64,000 bases of DNA, taken from the NCBI RefSeq assembly GCF_000758585.1, contig NZ_CP009281.1, positions 1,860,001 to 1,924,000 of the forward strand. Reading direction: 5' to 3'. Positions 53,465-62,807 of this stretch are shown piece after piece. How positions within the stretch are numbered: position 1 is the first letter of the stretch; each line of letters begins with the position of its first letter. Under the pieces are notes generated by a model. It was not told the origin of the DNA and did not search any database. It worked only from the letters and a program-made list of their open reading frames with translations. The DNA is from Paenibacillus sp. FSL R5-0345. Its GTDB lineage: Bacteria > Bacillota > Bacilli > Paenibacillales > Paenibacillaceae. The translations under genes and the position numbers were made by a program.

Positions 53465-53524
53465 GCTGTTATCCCAATAAACAGACATCTACAACATACT
53501 GTGCAACATCATGTACTACAACTT

Positions 53525-53548
53525 CGGGGTCTGTTCGTACAGACCCCG
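53525..53548 (+). terminator. Intercistronic hairpin after the binding-protein gene
   Basis: Perfect ten-base stem CGGGGTCTGT / ACAGACCCCG with a TCGT loop and only a weak T-run. It is probably a partial terminator or stabiliser that gives more binding protein than permease. Confidence 0.6.
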
Positions 53549-53585
53549 ATGATTTTATTGAATTAGGATTGGGTAGGTGAGAGAA

Positions 53586-54479
53586 ATGTATCCGTTCGGA
53601 AAAGGTATAAAACGATATTTACCACTTCTGCTGCTTATGATTCCATTATCGTTGTATGTTGTTTTTTATTTTGGGCCCTCTATGATGACGGTCATCTATT
53701 CATTTACAGATATTACTAACGTTCCTGGAAGCAAGTTGAATTTCGTAGGCCTTGACAATTACTACAGCGTTTTTAACTCCGGAAATTCAGGCGAACGTTG
53801 GGATTCCATTATACGAACTGTTTATTTCATGATCATTGTTACAATCGTACAGAACGGTGTCGGTCTCCTTATGGCCGTAGTTATTAATCAGAAGCTGAAA
53901 GGCGATTATTTTTATCGCGCAGTTTTCTTTTTACCGGTTGTCCTCGGTGTATCGGTAGTTGCACTGGTATGGGGCTTGATGTTCGATCCGCTTAGTGGTC
54001 CTGTCAATCAACTGTATGATTCATTGTTCGGTTATAAAGATATGTTCTTTGGAAGCTTCACCCATGCGTTTGGTTATATTATATTTACGCAAATTTGGAT
54101 GTACATGGGTTACTCCATGTTAATTTTCCTTGCAGGCCTTCAATCCGTACCGAAGGATCTGTATGAAGCTGGATATATTGATGGAACTACGAAGTGGCAA
54201 TCTTTTAAGAACATTACGTTCCCACTTATTGCTCCATCGTTCACCATTAATATTATTTTGTCCATTATCGGTGCGATGTCCACCTTTGATATTATTCTCG
54301 CAACTACGGACGGTCGCTTTAACACAAGAACGATGGCTTATGACGTGTATAAAGAGACGTTCCGTGGTTCTCTTCAAATGGGACTTCCTTCCGCGCTTTC
54401 GGTGGTACAGTTCCTAATGATTCTGGTCTTCGTTGTATTTGCAGTTAAACAAATGCGTAAGAGAGAGGTGGAATATTAA
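53586..54479 (+). CDS. Sugar ABC transporter permease (MalF/UgpA type)
   Basis: About 297 residues with six membrane segments and the EAA loop EAGYIDGTTKWQSFKNITFP that contacts the ATPase. Start ATG 53586 follows GGTGAGAG; GTG at 53577 is part of that site. The stop overlaps the next start (TAATG). It forms the channel with the second permease. Confidence 0.9.
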   Translation: MYPFGKGIKRYLPLLLLMIPLSLYVVFYFGPSMMTVIYSFTDITNVPGSKLNFVGLDNYYSVFNSGNSGERWDSIIRTVYFMIIVTIVQNGVGLLMAVVINQKLKGDYFYRAVFFLPVVLGVSVVALVWGLMFDPLSGPVNQLYDSLFGYKDMFFGSFTHAFGYIIFTQIWMYMGYSMLIFLAGLQSVPKDLYEAGYIDGTTKWQSFKNITFPLIAPSFTINIILSIIGAMSTFDIILATTDGRFNTRTMAYDVYKETFRGSLQMGLPSALSVVQFLMILVFVVFAVKQMRKREVEY

Positions 54480-55315
54480 TGAAAGATTCCAAAACCGCCA
54501 AAACTCTCTCCTATATTCTGATTGCAGTATTGCTTGTTTTGTATATCATGCCGCTATTGTTTGTAATAAACATTTCATTCAAGTCTTTTTCAGATTACCT
54601 GCTAGACCCGATCGGACTTGTGAAAAGTATTCAATGGGATAACTACAAGGAAGCTTGGTTAAAAGGTAATTTCTCTAATTATTTCATTAACAGTTTGTTG
54701 TACACAGGCGTAGCGACAGTGCTAACACTAATCGTTTCGTTATTCGGAGCTTTCCCGGTAGCGAGAAATTATGTAAAGTGGAGCGGATTTATTTATTTGT
54801 TCTTCTTGATGTCACAATTCTTGCCTAATCCTATGGTTGCACAGTTCAAATTAATGCTTACCCTGAAACAAGAGCTTGGATTTGTGGGTTATGATACGAA
54901 GCTAGGTTATATCCTCCTAAAAACAGGGGGAACTGGTATCGTCTTCATGATGTTCGTAGGTTATATTAAAGGAATCAGCCGTGAGATGGATGAAGCTGCG
55001 GGCATGGATGGTGCTGGATATATGCGTTATCTGTTCCAGATCATTATGCCATTGATGAAACCTGTTATCGCAACAGGTGTTATCCTTACGGCGATTACGA
55101 TTTGGAATGACTTTGTAGGTCCAATCATGTATTTGCCAAGTCCGGAACATTATCCAATTACCTTCGGGCTTAAAGAATTCCGCGGTCAATACGGGAATAA
55201 CTGGCCTATGTTGGCGTGCGGGATCATGATCGTATCGGCACCACTTATCGTCCTGTACACCTTTATTCAAAAGTATATTGTTGACGGTGCATTGGCAGGT
55301 GCGGTTAAAGCTTAA
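54479..55315 (+). CDS. Sugar ABC transporter permease (MalG/UgpE type)
   Basis: A 278-residue protein with six membrane segments and the EAA loop DEAAGMDGAGYMRYLFQIIM. It overlaps the previous permease gene by one base and precedes the phosphorylase gene by about 30 bases. Length and the C-terminal QKYIVDGALAGAVKA are typical of the MalG group. Confidence 0.9.
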   Translation: MKDSKTAKTLSYILIAVLLVLYIMPLLFVINISFKSFSDYLLDPIGLVKSIQWDNYKEAWLKGNFSNYFINSLLYTGVATVLTLIVSLFGAFPVARNYVKWSGFIYLFFLMSQFLPNPMVAQFKLMLTLKQELGFVGYDTKLGYILLKTGGTGIVFMMFVGYIKGISREMDEAAGMDGAGYMRYLFQIIMPLMKPVIATGVILTAITIWNDFVGPIMYLPSPEHYPITFGLKEFRGQYGNNWPMLACGIMIVSAPLIVLYTFIQKYIVDGALAGAVKA

Positions 55316-55344
55316 GTAGTTGTGTAAATGAGAGGATGGGGACA

Positions 55345-58083
55345 ATGGACCGTAAAAAAATTCATGGCTTTGAATTCACTGGAAAGGATGGGGAGTTCAA
55401 GCTTCAGCAACCGGATCACAGTAGTTTCTTATACTTCCCTCTAGTAAATGAGGGGGGGATGATGTCGACCGTTACTCCTAAACTTCATGGACAGGCGACG
55501 ACAGGTCATAATACATTTTTAACACCGCCATTATCTGTTGAAGATTTGCATAATTCCCGTGCTTCACGTAATTTCTGGGTATACGTCGAAGGCAAGGGTG
55601 CTTGGTCTGCAGCAGGAAATTCGGCTAAGCAAAACGCAGCGTTCTACACTTCATCTGCTGATGAAGCAGTGCTTGAGGCTGGTTTTCTATGGCATCGGGT
55701 CACTCGCAGTAACTCTGAGATGGGTGTCACAGCTGAGATTACTAGCTTCGTACCTAGAGGTAACGACAAGGTAGAACTAATGAAAGTTACATTGACGAAC
55801 ATTGGAACAGAGAAGATTACTCTTACACCAACAGCTGTAGTTCCATTGTATGCCCGTTCCGCAGATGATCTGCGGGATCACAGACATGTAACATCCTTGC
55901 TGAACCGGATTTACACTTCAGCATATGGTGTTGAGGTTCAGCCTGCACTTTCTTTCGATGAACGTGGTCATCGCGTTAACCATACCTCTTACGGTGTATT
56001 TGGAGCGGAAGGTGACGGAAGTCAGCCTGTTGGTTTCTTCCCGATTCAAGAGGAATTCATCGGCGAAGGTGGAAGTCTTGACTGGCCAGAAGCGGTTATT
56101 CTGAATACTACGCCAGAGATCAGTAAAGGTGGAGGCGTGGATAGAGAGGGTTATGAAGCAGTCGGTGGCCTCCGGTTTGCCTCAATTACCTTGTCTCCTG
56201 GTGAAAAACATTCATATGTCGTAGTTATGGCAATTGATAATGATAGAATTAACGTTGAAGCGTTGATGAATAAATATGGAGCATCTGAAGCTTTTGATCA
56301 ACTCCTAGAGGAGACTAAAGCGTTCTGGGCAGATAAAGTGAATATGGTTGAATTCCATACCGGTGATTCGGATGCGGATCAATGGATGAAATGGGTAACC
56401 ATTCAACCGGTCCTTAGAAGACTCTATGGTAACTCCTTCTTACCATATCATGATTATGGAAGGGGCGGACGTGGCTGGCGAGATCTTTGGCAAGACTGTC
56501 TGGCACTGCTTATTATGGAACCTGCCGAAGTTCGCAGCCTACTCTTCAATAATTACGCTGGTGTGAGAATTGACGGCAGTAACGCAACTATTATCGGTCA
56601 ACAACCAGGCGAATTTATTGCTGACCGTAACAATATTCCTCGAGTATGGATGGATCATGGGGCCTGGCCGTTCTTAACAACGATGCTCTATTTGGATCAG
56701 AGTGGTGATCTTGATTTCTTGTTGCAAGAACAGACTTATTTCCGGGATACTTTTATGAGTCGTTGTAAGGAACGTGATACTTCTTGGGATACCTCTGCAG
56801 GCAGTGATCTTAGAACAGCTTCTGGGGAAATCTACAAAGGTACAATTCTGGAACATATTTTGCTGCAAAACCTGGTTCCGTTCTTTAATGTAGGGGAACA
56901 TAATAATATCCTGCTCGAAGGTGCGGACTGGAATGATGGTCTCGATATGGGTGCGGATCGCGGAGAGAGTGTGGCTTTTACATCTTTCTATGCTAGCAAT
57001 CTATTAGATATTTCTCGGATGCTGCGTACCCTTAAGACTTCTAAAGGGCAGGAAAAGGTTGAGTTGGCAGAAGAGATGCAGCTGTTGCTGGATACGCTTA
57101 ACGAGCGTGTGGATTACGGTTCTATATCAGGCAAGCATGAGAGATTGGATCGATATTATGCCGCGGCACCAAATAAGGTGAGTGGAGTTCGTGTATCTCT
57201 AGATATTGAAAAAGTGGCTGATGATCTGGAACAAAAAGCGGAATGGATATTTAATCATTTGCGCAACAACGAGTGGGTACAGAGTGAGAATGGCGATGGC
57301 TGGTTTAACGGTTATTATAATAACGATGGTGAACGGGTAGAGGGAGAATTTTCTGAAGGCGTTCGGATGACACTTACGGGTCAAGTATTCCCGCTTATGG
57401 GTCATGCAGCAGCTCCGGAGCAAATTCCACACATTATTGCTGCTGTAGATCGTAATCTACTAGATGACAAGATCGGATACAGGCTTAATTCCCGTTTCGG
57501 AGGGATTCAGCAGAATCTGGGTCGTGCTTTCGGCTTTGCATTTGGTCATAAAGAAAATGGGGCCATGTTCAGTCACATGACGATCATGTATGGAAATGCG
57601 TTGTATAAACGAGGTTATGTAAAAGAAGGTCATAAGGTTCTCGAATCTCTTTACAACTTGAGTACAGATTTCGCAAAAGCTCGTATCTATCCAGGGATTC
57701 CTGAATATATTAACGAGCAAGGCAGAGGAATGTACACATATCTAACAGGCTCGGCAAGCTGGCTCTTGCTAACCATGGTCACTGAAGTATTTGGTGTGAA
57801 GGGTAAACTGGGCGATTTATTGCTAGAACCTAAGCTAGTAAAAGAACAATTTGATTCCGAGGGGAAAGCATCCATTAAGACGATCTTTGCAGATCGTGAG
57901 TTTGAAGTGGTCTATAAAGCCACAGGAAGCTTTAATTACGGAGAGTACCAAATACACTCCGTTACCTTAAATGGCAGTGAGGTGACGCTGCAGCGCGGCT
58001 CAGGGAGTGCGATTATTCCGCGTGAAGATCTACTCGCTCTGCAGACAGAGAAGCGTCACGTGATTGAAGTGACTTTGGCGTAA
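55345..58083 (+). CDS. GH94 family glycoside phosphorylase, probably laminaribiose phosphorylase
   Basis: A 912-residue protein of the glycosyltransferase-36/GH94 type: N-terminal beta-sandwich (1-270), linker helices, an (alpha/alpha)6 barrel and a C-terminal beta-domain. The barrel holds YGRGGRGWRDLWQDCLALLI and LEGADWNDGLDMGADRG, where the Asp of DWNDG is the expected general acid. These enzymes cut beta-glucosidic disaccharides with phosphate to give alpha-glucose 1-phosphate. The length equals that recalled for laminaribiose phosphorylase of Paenibacillus sp. YM-1, which also lies with a sugar ABC transporter. The substrate is inference; cellobiose-type activity remains possible. ATG at 55345 has AGAGG at better spacing than ATG 55336. 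Confidence 0.8.
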   Translation: MDRKKIHGFEFTGKDGEFKLQQPDHSSFLYFPLVNEGGMMSTVTPKLHGQATTGHNTFLTPPLSVEDLHNSRASRNFWVYVEGKGAWSAAGNSAKQNAAFYTSSADEAVLEAGFLWHRVTRSNSEMGVTAEITSFVPRGNDKVELMKVTLTNIGTEKITLTPTAVVPLYARSADDLRDHRHVTSLLNRIYTSAYGVEVQPALSFDERGHRVNHTSYGVFGAEGDGSQPVGFFPIQEEFIGEGGSLDWPEAVILNTTPEISKGGGVDREGYEAVGGLRFASITLSPGEKHSYVVVMAIDNDRINVEALMNKYGASEAFDQLLEETKAFWADKVNMVEFHTGDSDADQWMKWVTIQPVLRRLYGNSFLPYHDYGRGGRGWRDLWQDCLALLIMEPAEVRSLLFNNYAGVRIDGSNATIIGQQPGEFIADRNNIPRVWMDHGAWPFLTTMLYLDQSGDLDFLLQEQTYFRDTFMSRCKERDTSWDTSAGSDLRTASGEIYKGTILEHILLQNLVPFFNVGEHNNILLEGADWNDGLDMGADRGESVAFTSFYASNLLDISRMLRTLKTSKGQEKVELAEEMQLLLDTLNERVDYGSISGKHERLDRYYAAAPNKVSGVRVSLDIEKVADDLEQKAEWIFNHLRNNEWVQSENGDGWFNGYYNNDGERVEGEFSEGVRMTLTGQVFPLMGHAAAPEQIPHIIAAVDRNLLDDKIGYRLNSRFGGIQQNLGRAFGFAFGHKENGAMFSHMTIMYGNALYKRGYVKEGHKVLESLYNLSTDFAKARIYPGIPEYINEQGRGMYTYLTGSASWLLLTMVTEVFGVKGKLGDLLLEPKLVKEQFDSEGKASIKTIFADREFEVVYKATGSFNYGEYQIHSVTLNGSEVTLQRGSGSAIIPREDLLALQTEKRHVIEVTLA

Positions 58084-58107
58084 TCATAACTAGATTTTAT
58101 TAAAAGC

Positions 58108-58145
58108 GTCTGCACCGTTAAGTATAGCGGCTGCAGACTTTTTTT
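58108..58145 (+). terminator. Intrinsic terminator of the sugar operon
   Basis: Stem GTCTGCA / TGCAGAC with inner CCG/CGG and a seven-T run. Confidence 0.85.
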
Positions 58146-58229
58146 GAAAAAATATAAAAACTAAGCTTCTTCATAGATGATATAATGGGGCTAATTTATT
58201 TGTTGAATGATTAAAGGGGCGTGTGAAGG

Positions 58230-59117
58230 ATGGGCTGCAAGCTATCAAATGGCGTATTATCTGTAGATATCGCTGATATTGGAGAAGCATATAAAGGGAC
58301 TCGTTTTGACTGGACGGGGTTTATCACACAAGTTACGTTAGAAAAAGGTAAGCATACTTTTTGTGTGCCAGAAAGCTTGAAGGAAGGCGAAGGTACTGGC
58401 GGAAGTGGACTGTGCAACGAGTTTGGCATTTCCCGGGCAATTGGGTATGATGAAGCACCGATTGGAGGCTGGTTTCCAAAGCCCGGAATCGGACTGTTAC
58501 AAAAGCAGGACTCGCAGAGCTATAGCTTTCATAACGAGTATCCACTAACCCCCTTTACTGTTGATAGGGAGGTTAAGGATGATTCGGTTTCATATATTAT
58601 CCAACCGATGGAAAGTAATGGATACGCGATGCTTTTGACCAAAACGATCTCTATAAAGGACGACCAATTAAAAATTGCATATGAATTGCATAACAAAGGG
58701 AATAAGCCAATCCAAACCGAGGAGTACATCCACAATTTTATTGGAATTGATGGTTTAAATATAGGTCCGGATTTTGAGTTGCGCCTCCCGAATGGGCTCA
58801 AAGTTGAGGAACCGGAATCTCAATACACGAACAATTTGCTAGAGGTATCTGGTAATACCCTTACTTGGTCAGAAGAGCCAGACCGGTCCTTTTATTGCAA
58901 GTTGAGTGGCTGGGGAGGACCGGAAGCCGAGTTCAATTGGGAGTTGGTTCATAAGCCTAGTGGAACAGGACTACGTGAAAGCGGAGATTTCCCAGTAGCA
59001 CGAATGGCGCTATGGGGAGAACGTCATGTGGTCTCTCCTGAAGTTTTTGTGAACATTAGTCTTTTACCGCATGAAAGCAAGTCCTGGAGCCGAACTTATC
59101 ATTTTTTCACATCTTAA
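58230..59117 (+). CDS. Galactose mutarotase-like fold protein of unknown function
   Basis: A 295-residue soluble protein with the beta-rich pattern of aldose 1-epimerase-like proteins (blocks such as KGTRFDWTGFITQV, GIGLLQKQDSQSYSF, ISIKDDQLKIAYELHNKGN, EEYIHNFIGIDG). The usual epimerase His/Glu pair is not clearly seen; H in EEYIHNF and E in VEEPESQ are possible. It follows the phosphorylase operon after a terminator and has its own TATAAT near 58178. It may handle the anomeric form of a sugar from that pathway, but this is a guess. Confidence 0.55.
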   Translation: MGCKLSNGVLSVDIADIGEAYKGTRFDWTGFITQVTLEKGKHTFCVPESLKEGEGTGGSGLCNEFGISRAIGYDEAPIGGWFPKPGIGLLQKQDSQSYSFHNEYPLTPFTVDREVKDDSVSYIIQPMESNGYAMLLTKTISIKDDQLKIAYELHNKGNKPIQTEEYIHNFIGIDGLNIGPDFELRLPNGLKVEEPESQYTNNLLEVSGNTLTWSEEPDRSFYCKLSGWGGPEAEFNWELVHKPSGTGLRESGDFPVARMALWGERHVVSPEVFVNISLLPHESKSWSRTYHFFTS

Positions 59118-59154
59118 TAAGCAGTAATCCAAGCCTTTATGTGAATAATTATAC

Positions 59155-59183
59155 TTGCTGGTGTGTAAGATTATTGCTATCAT
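59155..59183 (+). promoter_or_regulatory. Promoter of serC
   Basis: TTGCTG (59155-59160), 17-base spacer, TATCAT (59178-59183). Confidence 0.6.
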
Positions 59184-59227
59184 AAGCGATATCCATATTG
59201 ATAGGAGAGAAAGGGTGGGGAGTAGTT

Positions 59228-60316
59228 TTGAATAAGAGAGCATACAATTTTAATGCCGGACCGGCAGCATTGCCGCTTACGGTACTGGAACGCGCACAAG
59301 CGGAGTTTGTTGATTTCCGAGAAAGTGGAATGTCTATCATGGAGATGTCGCACCGTGGAGCAATCTACGAATCCGTGCATAATGAAGCGCAGGAACGTCT
59401 GCTTTCGCTCCTCGGCAATCCGAAGGGCTATAAGGTATTGTTCGTACAAGGTGGAGCAAGTACACAGTTTGCTATGATTCCTATGAACTTGATCTCTGAG
59501 GGCCAAGTAGGTAGTTATGTAATGACAGGAAGTTGGGCTGATAAGGCTTTTAAAGAAGCTAAATTGGTCGGGGGCGCTCATGTAGCCGGTTCTTCAGAAG
59601 ATAAGAAATTCGTAGCGATTCCAGAGTTAAGCTCGATCAAGGCTGCAGATAATGCGGCTTACCTTCATGTAACTTCCAATGAGACCATCGAAGGAACGCA
59701 GTATGCGGAATTCCCAGATGCTGGTTCGATCCCGCTAATTGCAGATATGTCTAGTGATATTCTATGTCGTCCAATCGATGTAAATCAATTTGGAATGATC
59801 TATGCTGGAGCTCAGAAGAATCTAGGTCCTTCCGGTGTGACTGTGGTTATCGCTAAAGAAGAATTGCTTGAAGAATCACCTTCTAACATTCCAACAATTA
59901 TGCGTTACAGTACTCATTATAAAAATAACTCTCTTTACAACACACCTCCATCTTTCTCTGTATACATGGTTAACGAAGTGTTAAAATGGATTGAGGAGCA
60001 AGGCGGTCTAGCCGGCATCCAATCCAAGAATCTTGAAAAAGCGGGTCTCTTATACGATCATATCGATGGAAGTGACGGCTTCTACAGTGGTGTTGCTGAG
60101 AAGAGCAGCCGCTCCATTATGAATGTTACCTTCCGGATGCAATCGGAAGAACTCGAAAAACGGTTTGTTAAAGCTGCTGAGCTGGAAGGTTTTGTCGGCT
60201 TAAAAGGACATCGCAGTGTGGGTGGCTTGCGCGCTTCCATTTACAATGCAGTTCCTTACGAAAGTGTTAAGGCACTTTCTGATTTCATGAACCATTTCCG
60301 GCAAACTCAAGGTTAA
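59228..60316 (+). CDS. serC: Phosphoserine aminotransferase
   Basis: About 362 residues, PLP-dependent class V aminotransferase. It starts NKRAYNFNAGPAALP, with MEMSHRGAIYE, FVQGGASTQFAMIPMNL, DMSSDILCRPID and the cofactor Lys in YAGAQKNLGPSGVT. It makes phosphoserine from phosphohydroxypyruvate and glutamate. The TTG at 59228 is chosen since it gives the family N-terminus and has GGGGAG upstream. Monocistronic between its promoter and a terminator. Confidence 0.93.
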   Translation: MNKRAYNFNAGPAALPLTVLERAQAEFVDFRESGMSIMEMSHRGAIYESVHNEAQERLLSLLGNPKGYKVLFVQGGASTQFAMIPMNLISEGQVGSYVMTGSWADKAFKEAKLVGGAHVAGSSEDKKFVAIPELSSIKAADNAAYLHVTSNETIEGTQYAEFPDAGSIPLIADMSSDILCRPIDVNQFGMIYAGAQKNLGPSGVTVVIAKEELLEESPSNIPTIMRYSTHYKNNSLYNTPPSFSVYMVNEVLKWIEEQGGLAGIQSKNLEKAGLLYDHIDGSDGFYSGVAEKSSRSIMNVTFRMQSEELEKRFVKAAELEGFVGLKGHRSVGGLRASIYNAVPYESVKALSDFMNHFRQTQG

Positions 60317-60329
60317 TGAACTCTATCGT

Positions 60330-60358
60330 AAACCTTCCGCCTATGGGTGGAAGGTTTT
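60330..60358 (+). terminator. Intrinsic terminator after serC
   Basis: Stem AAACCTTCCGCC / GGTGGAAGGTTT with a TATG loop and a short T-run. Confidence 0.75.
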
Positions 60359-60365
60359 CAGTTTG

Positions 60366-60395
60366 TTTGGAGAAGCTATGGTTATGCACTAGAAT
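60366..60395 (+). promoter_or_regulatory. Possible promoter of trmL
   Basis: TTTGGA (60366-60371), 18-base spacer, TAGAAT (60390-60395). Confidence 0.4.
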
Positions 60396-60439
60396 AAAAC
60401 ATCTGGCTATCAAGCCTTTAGAGAGGAAGGAACCATATA

Positions 60440-60904
60440 ATGGCACTCCATATCGTATTAGTTGAACCGGAAATCCCGGCCAATACTGGAAACATCGCGC
60501 GTACCTGCGCAGCAACAGGCACTCATCTTCACCTGGTTCGCCCACTCGGATTCCGTACAGATGATGCTACATTGAAAAGAGCAGGATTAGATTACTGGCA
60601 TGCCGTTAACATTGAATATCACGATTCTTTTGCTGAAGTGCTCGAGAAGTATAGCGAGGGACGTTTCTTTTACGCAACAACGAAAGCTGAGAAGAGATAT
60701 AGTGACTTTGATTTTCAAGATGGAGATTTCTTTGTCTTTGGTAAAGAAACGAAGGGGCTTTCTGCTGAAATTCTGGAAGCCGGAAAAGAAACAAAAATGC
60801 GCATGCCAATGAGTGATGCCGTGAGATCGCTAAATTTATCGAATTCTGCGGCTATTATTGTATATGAAGCCCTTCGACAGCTGGATTTTCCGAATCTTGT
60901 TTAG
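60440..60904 (+). CDS. trmL: tRNA (cytidine(34)-2'-O)-methyltransferase
   Basis: A 154-residue SPOUT methyltransferase. Motif 1 is EPEIPANTGNIARTCAAT, motif 2 FVFGKETKGLS and motif 3 (SAM knot) MPMSDAVRSLNLSNSAAIIVYEA. It methylates the ribose of the wobble base in tRNA-Leu. The B. subtilis relative is CspR/TrmL. AGAGAGGAAGG precedes the ATG. Confidence 0.92.
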   Translation: MALHIVLVEPEIPANTGNIARTCAATGTHLHLVRPLGFRTDDATLKRAGLDYWHAVNIEYHDSFAEVLEKYSEGRFFYATTKAEKRYSDFDFQDGDFFVFGKETKGLSAEILEAGKETKMRMPMSDAVRSLNLSNSAAIIVYEALRQLDFPNLV

Positions 60905-61028
60905 AAAAAAGACATTTTTTTTGTTTTTTTCAGCAGGATTCGACATTTTAATAACGAAATATAATGAATGAGCCGAAATAAATAGTAGCTACAAATTATT
61001 AGTTGAACAGGAGAGGTGTACGTTAGAT

Positions 61029-61283
61029 ATGAAACCTGCTGGTGTAGTTCGCAAAGTGGATCAGCTGGGTAGAATTGTTCTGCCTAAGTCCCTGCGTAAA
61101 AGGTATCAGATGAATGAAGGCGACCCGGTTGAAATTTTGGTACAGGGTGACCATATTATCCTGGAGCGCTATCGTCCAAAATGTGTTTTCTGCGGATCAA
61201 TGGAAGGTGTAAGTGAATATAAAGATCGTTATATTTGCGCTGCATGCCTCTCAGAAATGACCCAATTGCCGAGACACGCCTAG
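61029..61283 (+). CDS. AbrB family transition-state regulator
   Basis: An 84-residue DNA-binding protein. The swapped-hairpin AbrB domain (GVVRKVDQLGRIVLPKSLRK, MNEGDPVEILVQGDHIILERY) is followed by two CxxC pairs (CVFCGS and CAAC), which makes the C-terminal end zinc-ribbon-like and unlike the classic B. subtilis AbrB tail. It should regulate transition-state genes. A TATAAT lies at about 60959 but no convincing -35 box is seen. It is followed by a terminator. Confidence 0.88.
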   Translation: MKPAGVVRKVDQLGRIVLPKSLRKRYQMNEGDPVEILVQGDHIILERYRPKCVFCGSMEGVSEYKDRYICAACLSEMTQLPRHA

Positions 61284-61337
61284 GAAGTACATATTTACTC
61301 ATTTAGAATTCGACGGCCTATAGTTTTCTAAATAAAG

Positions 61338-61385
61338 AAACTGCCCCATTCGTAGATATCGTCTACTTTATGCGGCAGTTTTTTT
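61338..61385 (+). terminator. Intrinsic terminator after the AbrB-type gene
   Basis: Stem AAACTGCC / GGCAGTTT with an inner GTAGA/TCTAC helix and a T-run. Confidence 0.85.
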
Positions 61386-61389
61386 ATAC

Positions 61390-61424
61390 AAAAAATGCCT
61401 CAGAAGCCAAGAGCCTCTGAAGCA
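61390..61424 (-). terminator. Minus-strand terminator after the small membrane protein gene
   Basis: On the minus strand stem GCTTCAGAGGC / (G)CTTCTGAGGC followed by six T. Confidence 0.7.
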
Positions 61425-61534
61425 TTAGTATAAATATAAGAATTTATATAGATTTCACACCGTAAATTAATCGTGCTGGTTTTCGCAGAAACGGGTACCG
61501 CCCCAAAAAGGACGGCAATACCGTTTCTTCTTGC

Positions 61535-61639
61535 TTATAAGCCTTTTGTTTTGTCGTCGTTGTAAGATGAGGTAAGGATGCCGACCATAAATAACACAAA
61601 TACGAACGTTACGATCCAAAAGGTTAATGAGAACGACAT
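61535..61639 (-). CDS. Small membrane protein of 34 residues
   Basis: On the minus strand ATG at 61639 follows GGAGGTG at ideal distance. The peptide has one membrane helix (LTFWIVTFVFVLFMVGIL) and a charged tail ending DDKTKGL. Longer in-frame starts are not supported by a ribosome site. I do not recognise the family. It lies about 100 bases downstream of the glycosidase gene and ends at its own terminator. Confidence 0.6.
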   Translation of the reverse strand: MSFSLTFWIVTFVFVLFMVGILTSSYNDDKTKGL

Positions 61640-61742
61640 ACTGGCACCTCCATTAGCAAATGTATTCGTTATCAAGATTATAACCTGCAAATCAATAAAA
61701 ATAAACGCAAATGTGATATGTTGCATAGACATTTTAATATAA

Positions 61743-62807
61743 TCATTCAAAAAACAGGAAATTAGTCGGTACAGCTCTAAGATTTCCGTCCGAAGGTTTG
61801 TTGACTACTCTTCCGTTGAAGATAAGTGATGATGATCCTCCACCGTCCAGATTATAAGCATCCATCACGCCCATGTTATATAGCTTGTTCTGAATTTCCT
61901 CTAATTGTGCTCCAGAGCTACCTAGCTCATTATAGCCATCTGCTACAAAAATGAGAAGCTGATCATCCTTATAATTACCGATAACTGTACGTGGCGCCCG
62001 ATTGGGGGAGGTTTTCCACTTTTCAGGGATGGGCACTTTGATGTTGTTCTTCAGTAGAACAGGCACAAAGGTTGCACCGAATACGGGTTCAAGTTGATCT
62101 AACTGTGCGCGACTGTAGAATTTTCCGCCGATTAACTGTCCGGACTTGTTCAGTCCTACGAAGCTGAGGTCCTTGAAGGTCGGCTCGAAACCATTGAGAT
62201 ACTTTCCATCAACCACAGTCGTGCTTAACGGGTAGCGTTTTCCGGATTGATCTGCAAAACCGCCTGCATTAATACCAGCAATGGCTCCATTACGCTGTAC
62301 GGCATGCATAGTTGTTTCCGCACCGGAGGCTGTCTCCGCCAGGCTCATCTTCATAGCGGTCGGATCCTTCAGTTTGATTTTCAAAGCATAAGCTTTGTAG
62401 TTTCCTGGATTCAATCGATATAACTCAACTCTAATACGGTCGCTGCTAAGGATCTCAGAAGGGATTCCAAGCTTGGCAGAAATCCGGCGGTTATAGATAA
62501 GCTCAGGACGGCTAGCTTGCGTCTGCGCTGTTTCAACCAGCTTATTCATCATAGCAGTGGTTCCTTTATATAGCTTGGCGCTGGCGCTGATTGCATCTAT
62601 GGTGTAGGATACAGTGCCTTCAGCTAGGGCTAAATCTTTTTTTAGTATGGCTGTTTCATTCAACGGCCCTGAGATAGGTGTGAATTGTCCTACATCAAGA
62701 TCCAGCTCGATCGGTGGTCGATACCACCACATACATATCAGTAAACCTAGAAAAGGTGCGGTTAGAAGCAAAAAGAAACGGTTTACTCTTTTGACAGGCG
62801 TCATCAT
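61743..62807 (-). CDS. Phosphodiester glycosidase family protein (NAGPA-like), membrane anchored
   Basis: A 354-residue protein with an N-terminal membrane anchor (FFLLLTAPFLGLLICMWW). The C-terminal two thirds form the phosphodiester glycosidase domain: AIAGINAGGFAD, NRAPRTVIGNYKDDQLLIFVADG and YNLDGGGSSSLIFNGRVVN. Relatives remove sugar phosphodiesters, and many bacterial ones act on cell wall or exopolysaccharide sugars. The start overlaps the stop of the upstream coiled-coil gene (ATGA), so the two are made together. Confidence 0.88.
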   Translation of the reverse strand: MMTPVKRVNRFFLLLTAPFLGLLICMWWYRPPIELDLDVGQFTPISGPLNETAILKKDLALAEGTVSYTIDAISASAKLYKGTTAMMNKLVETAQTQASRPELIYNRRISAKLGIPSEILSSDRIRVELYRLNPGNYKAYALKIKLKDPTAMKMSLAETASGAETTMHAVQRNGAIAGINAGGFADQSGKRYPLSTTVVDGKYLNGFEPTFKDLSFVGLNKSGQLIGGKFYSRAQLDQLEPVFGATFVPVLLKNNIKVPIPEKWKTSPNRAPRTVIGNYKDDQLLIFVADGYNELGSSGAQLEEIQNKLYNMGVMDAYNLDGGGSSSLIFNGRVVNKPSDGNLRAVPTNFLFFE

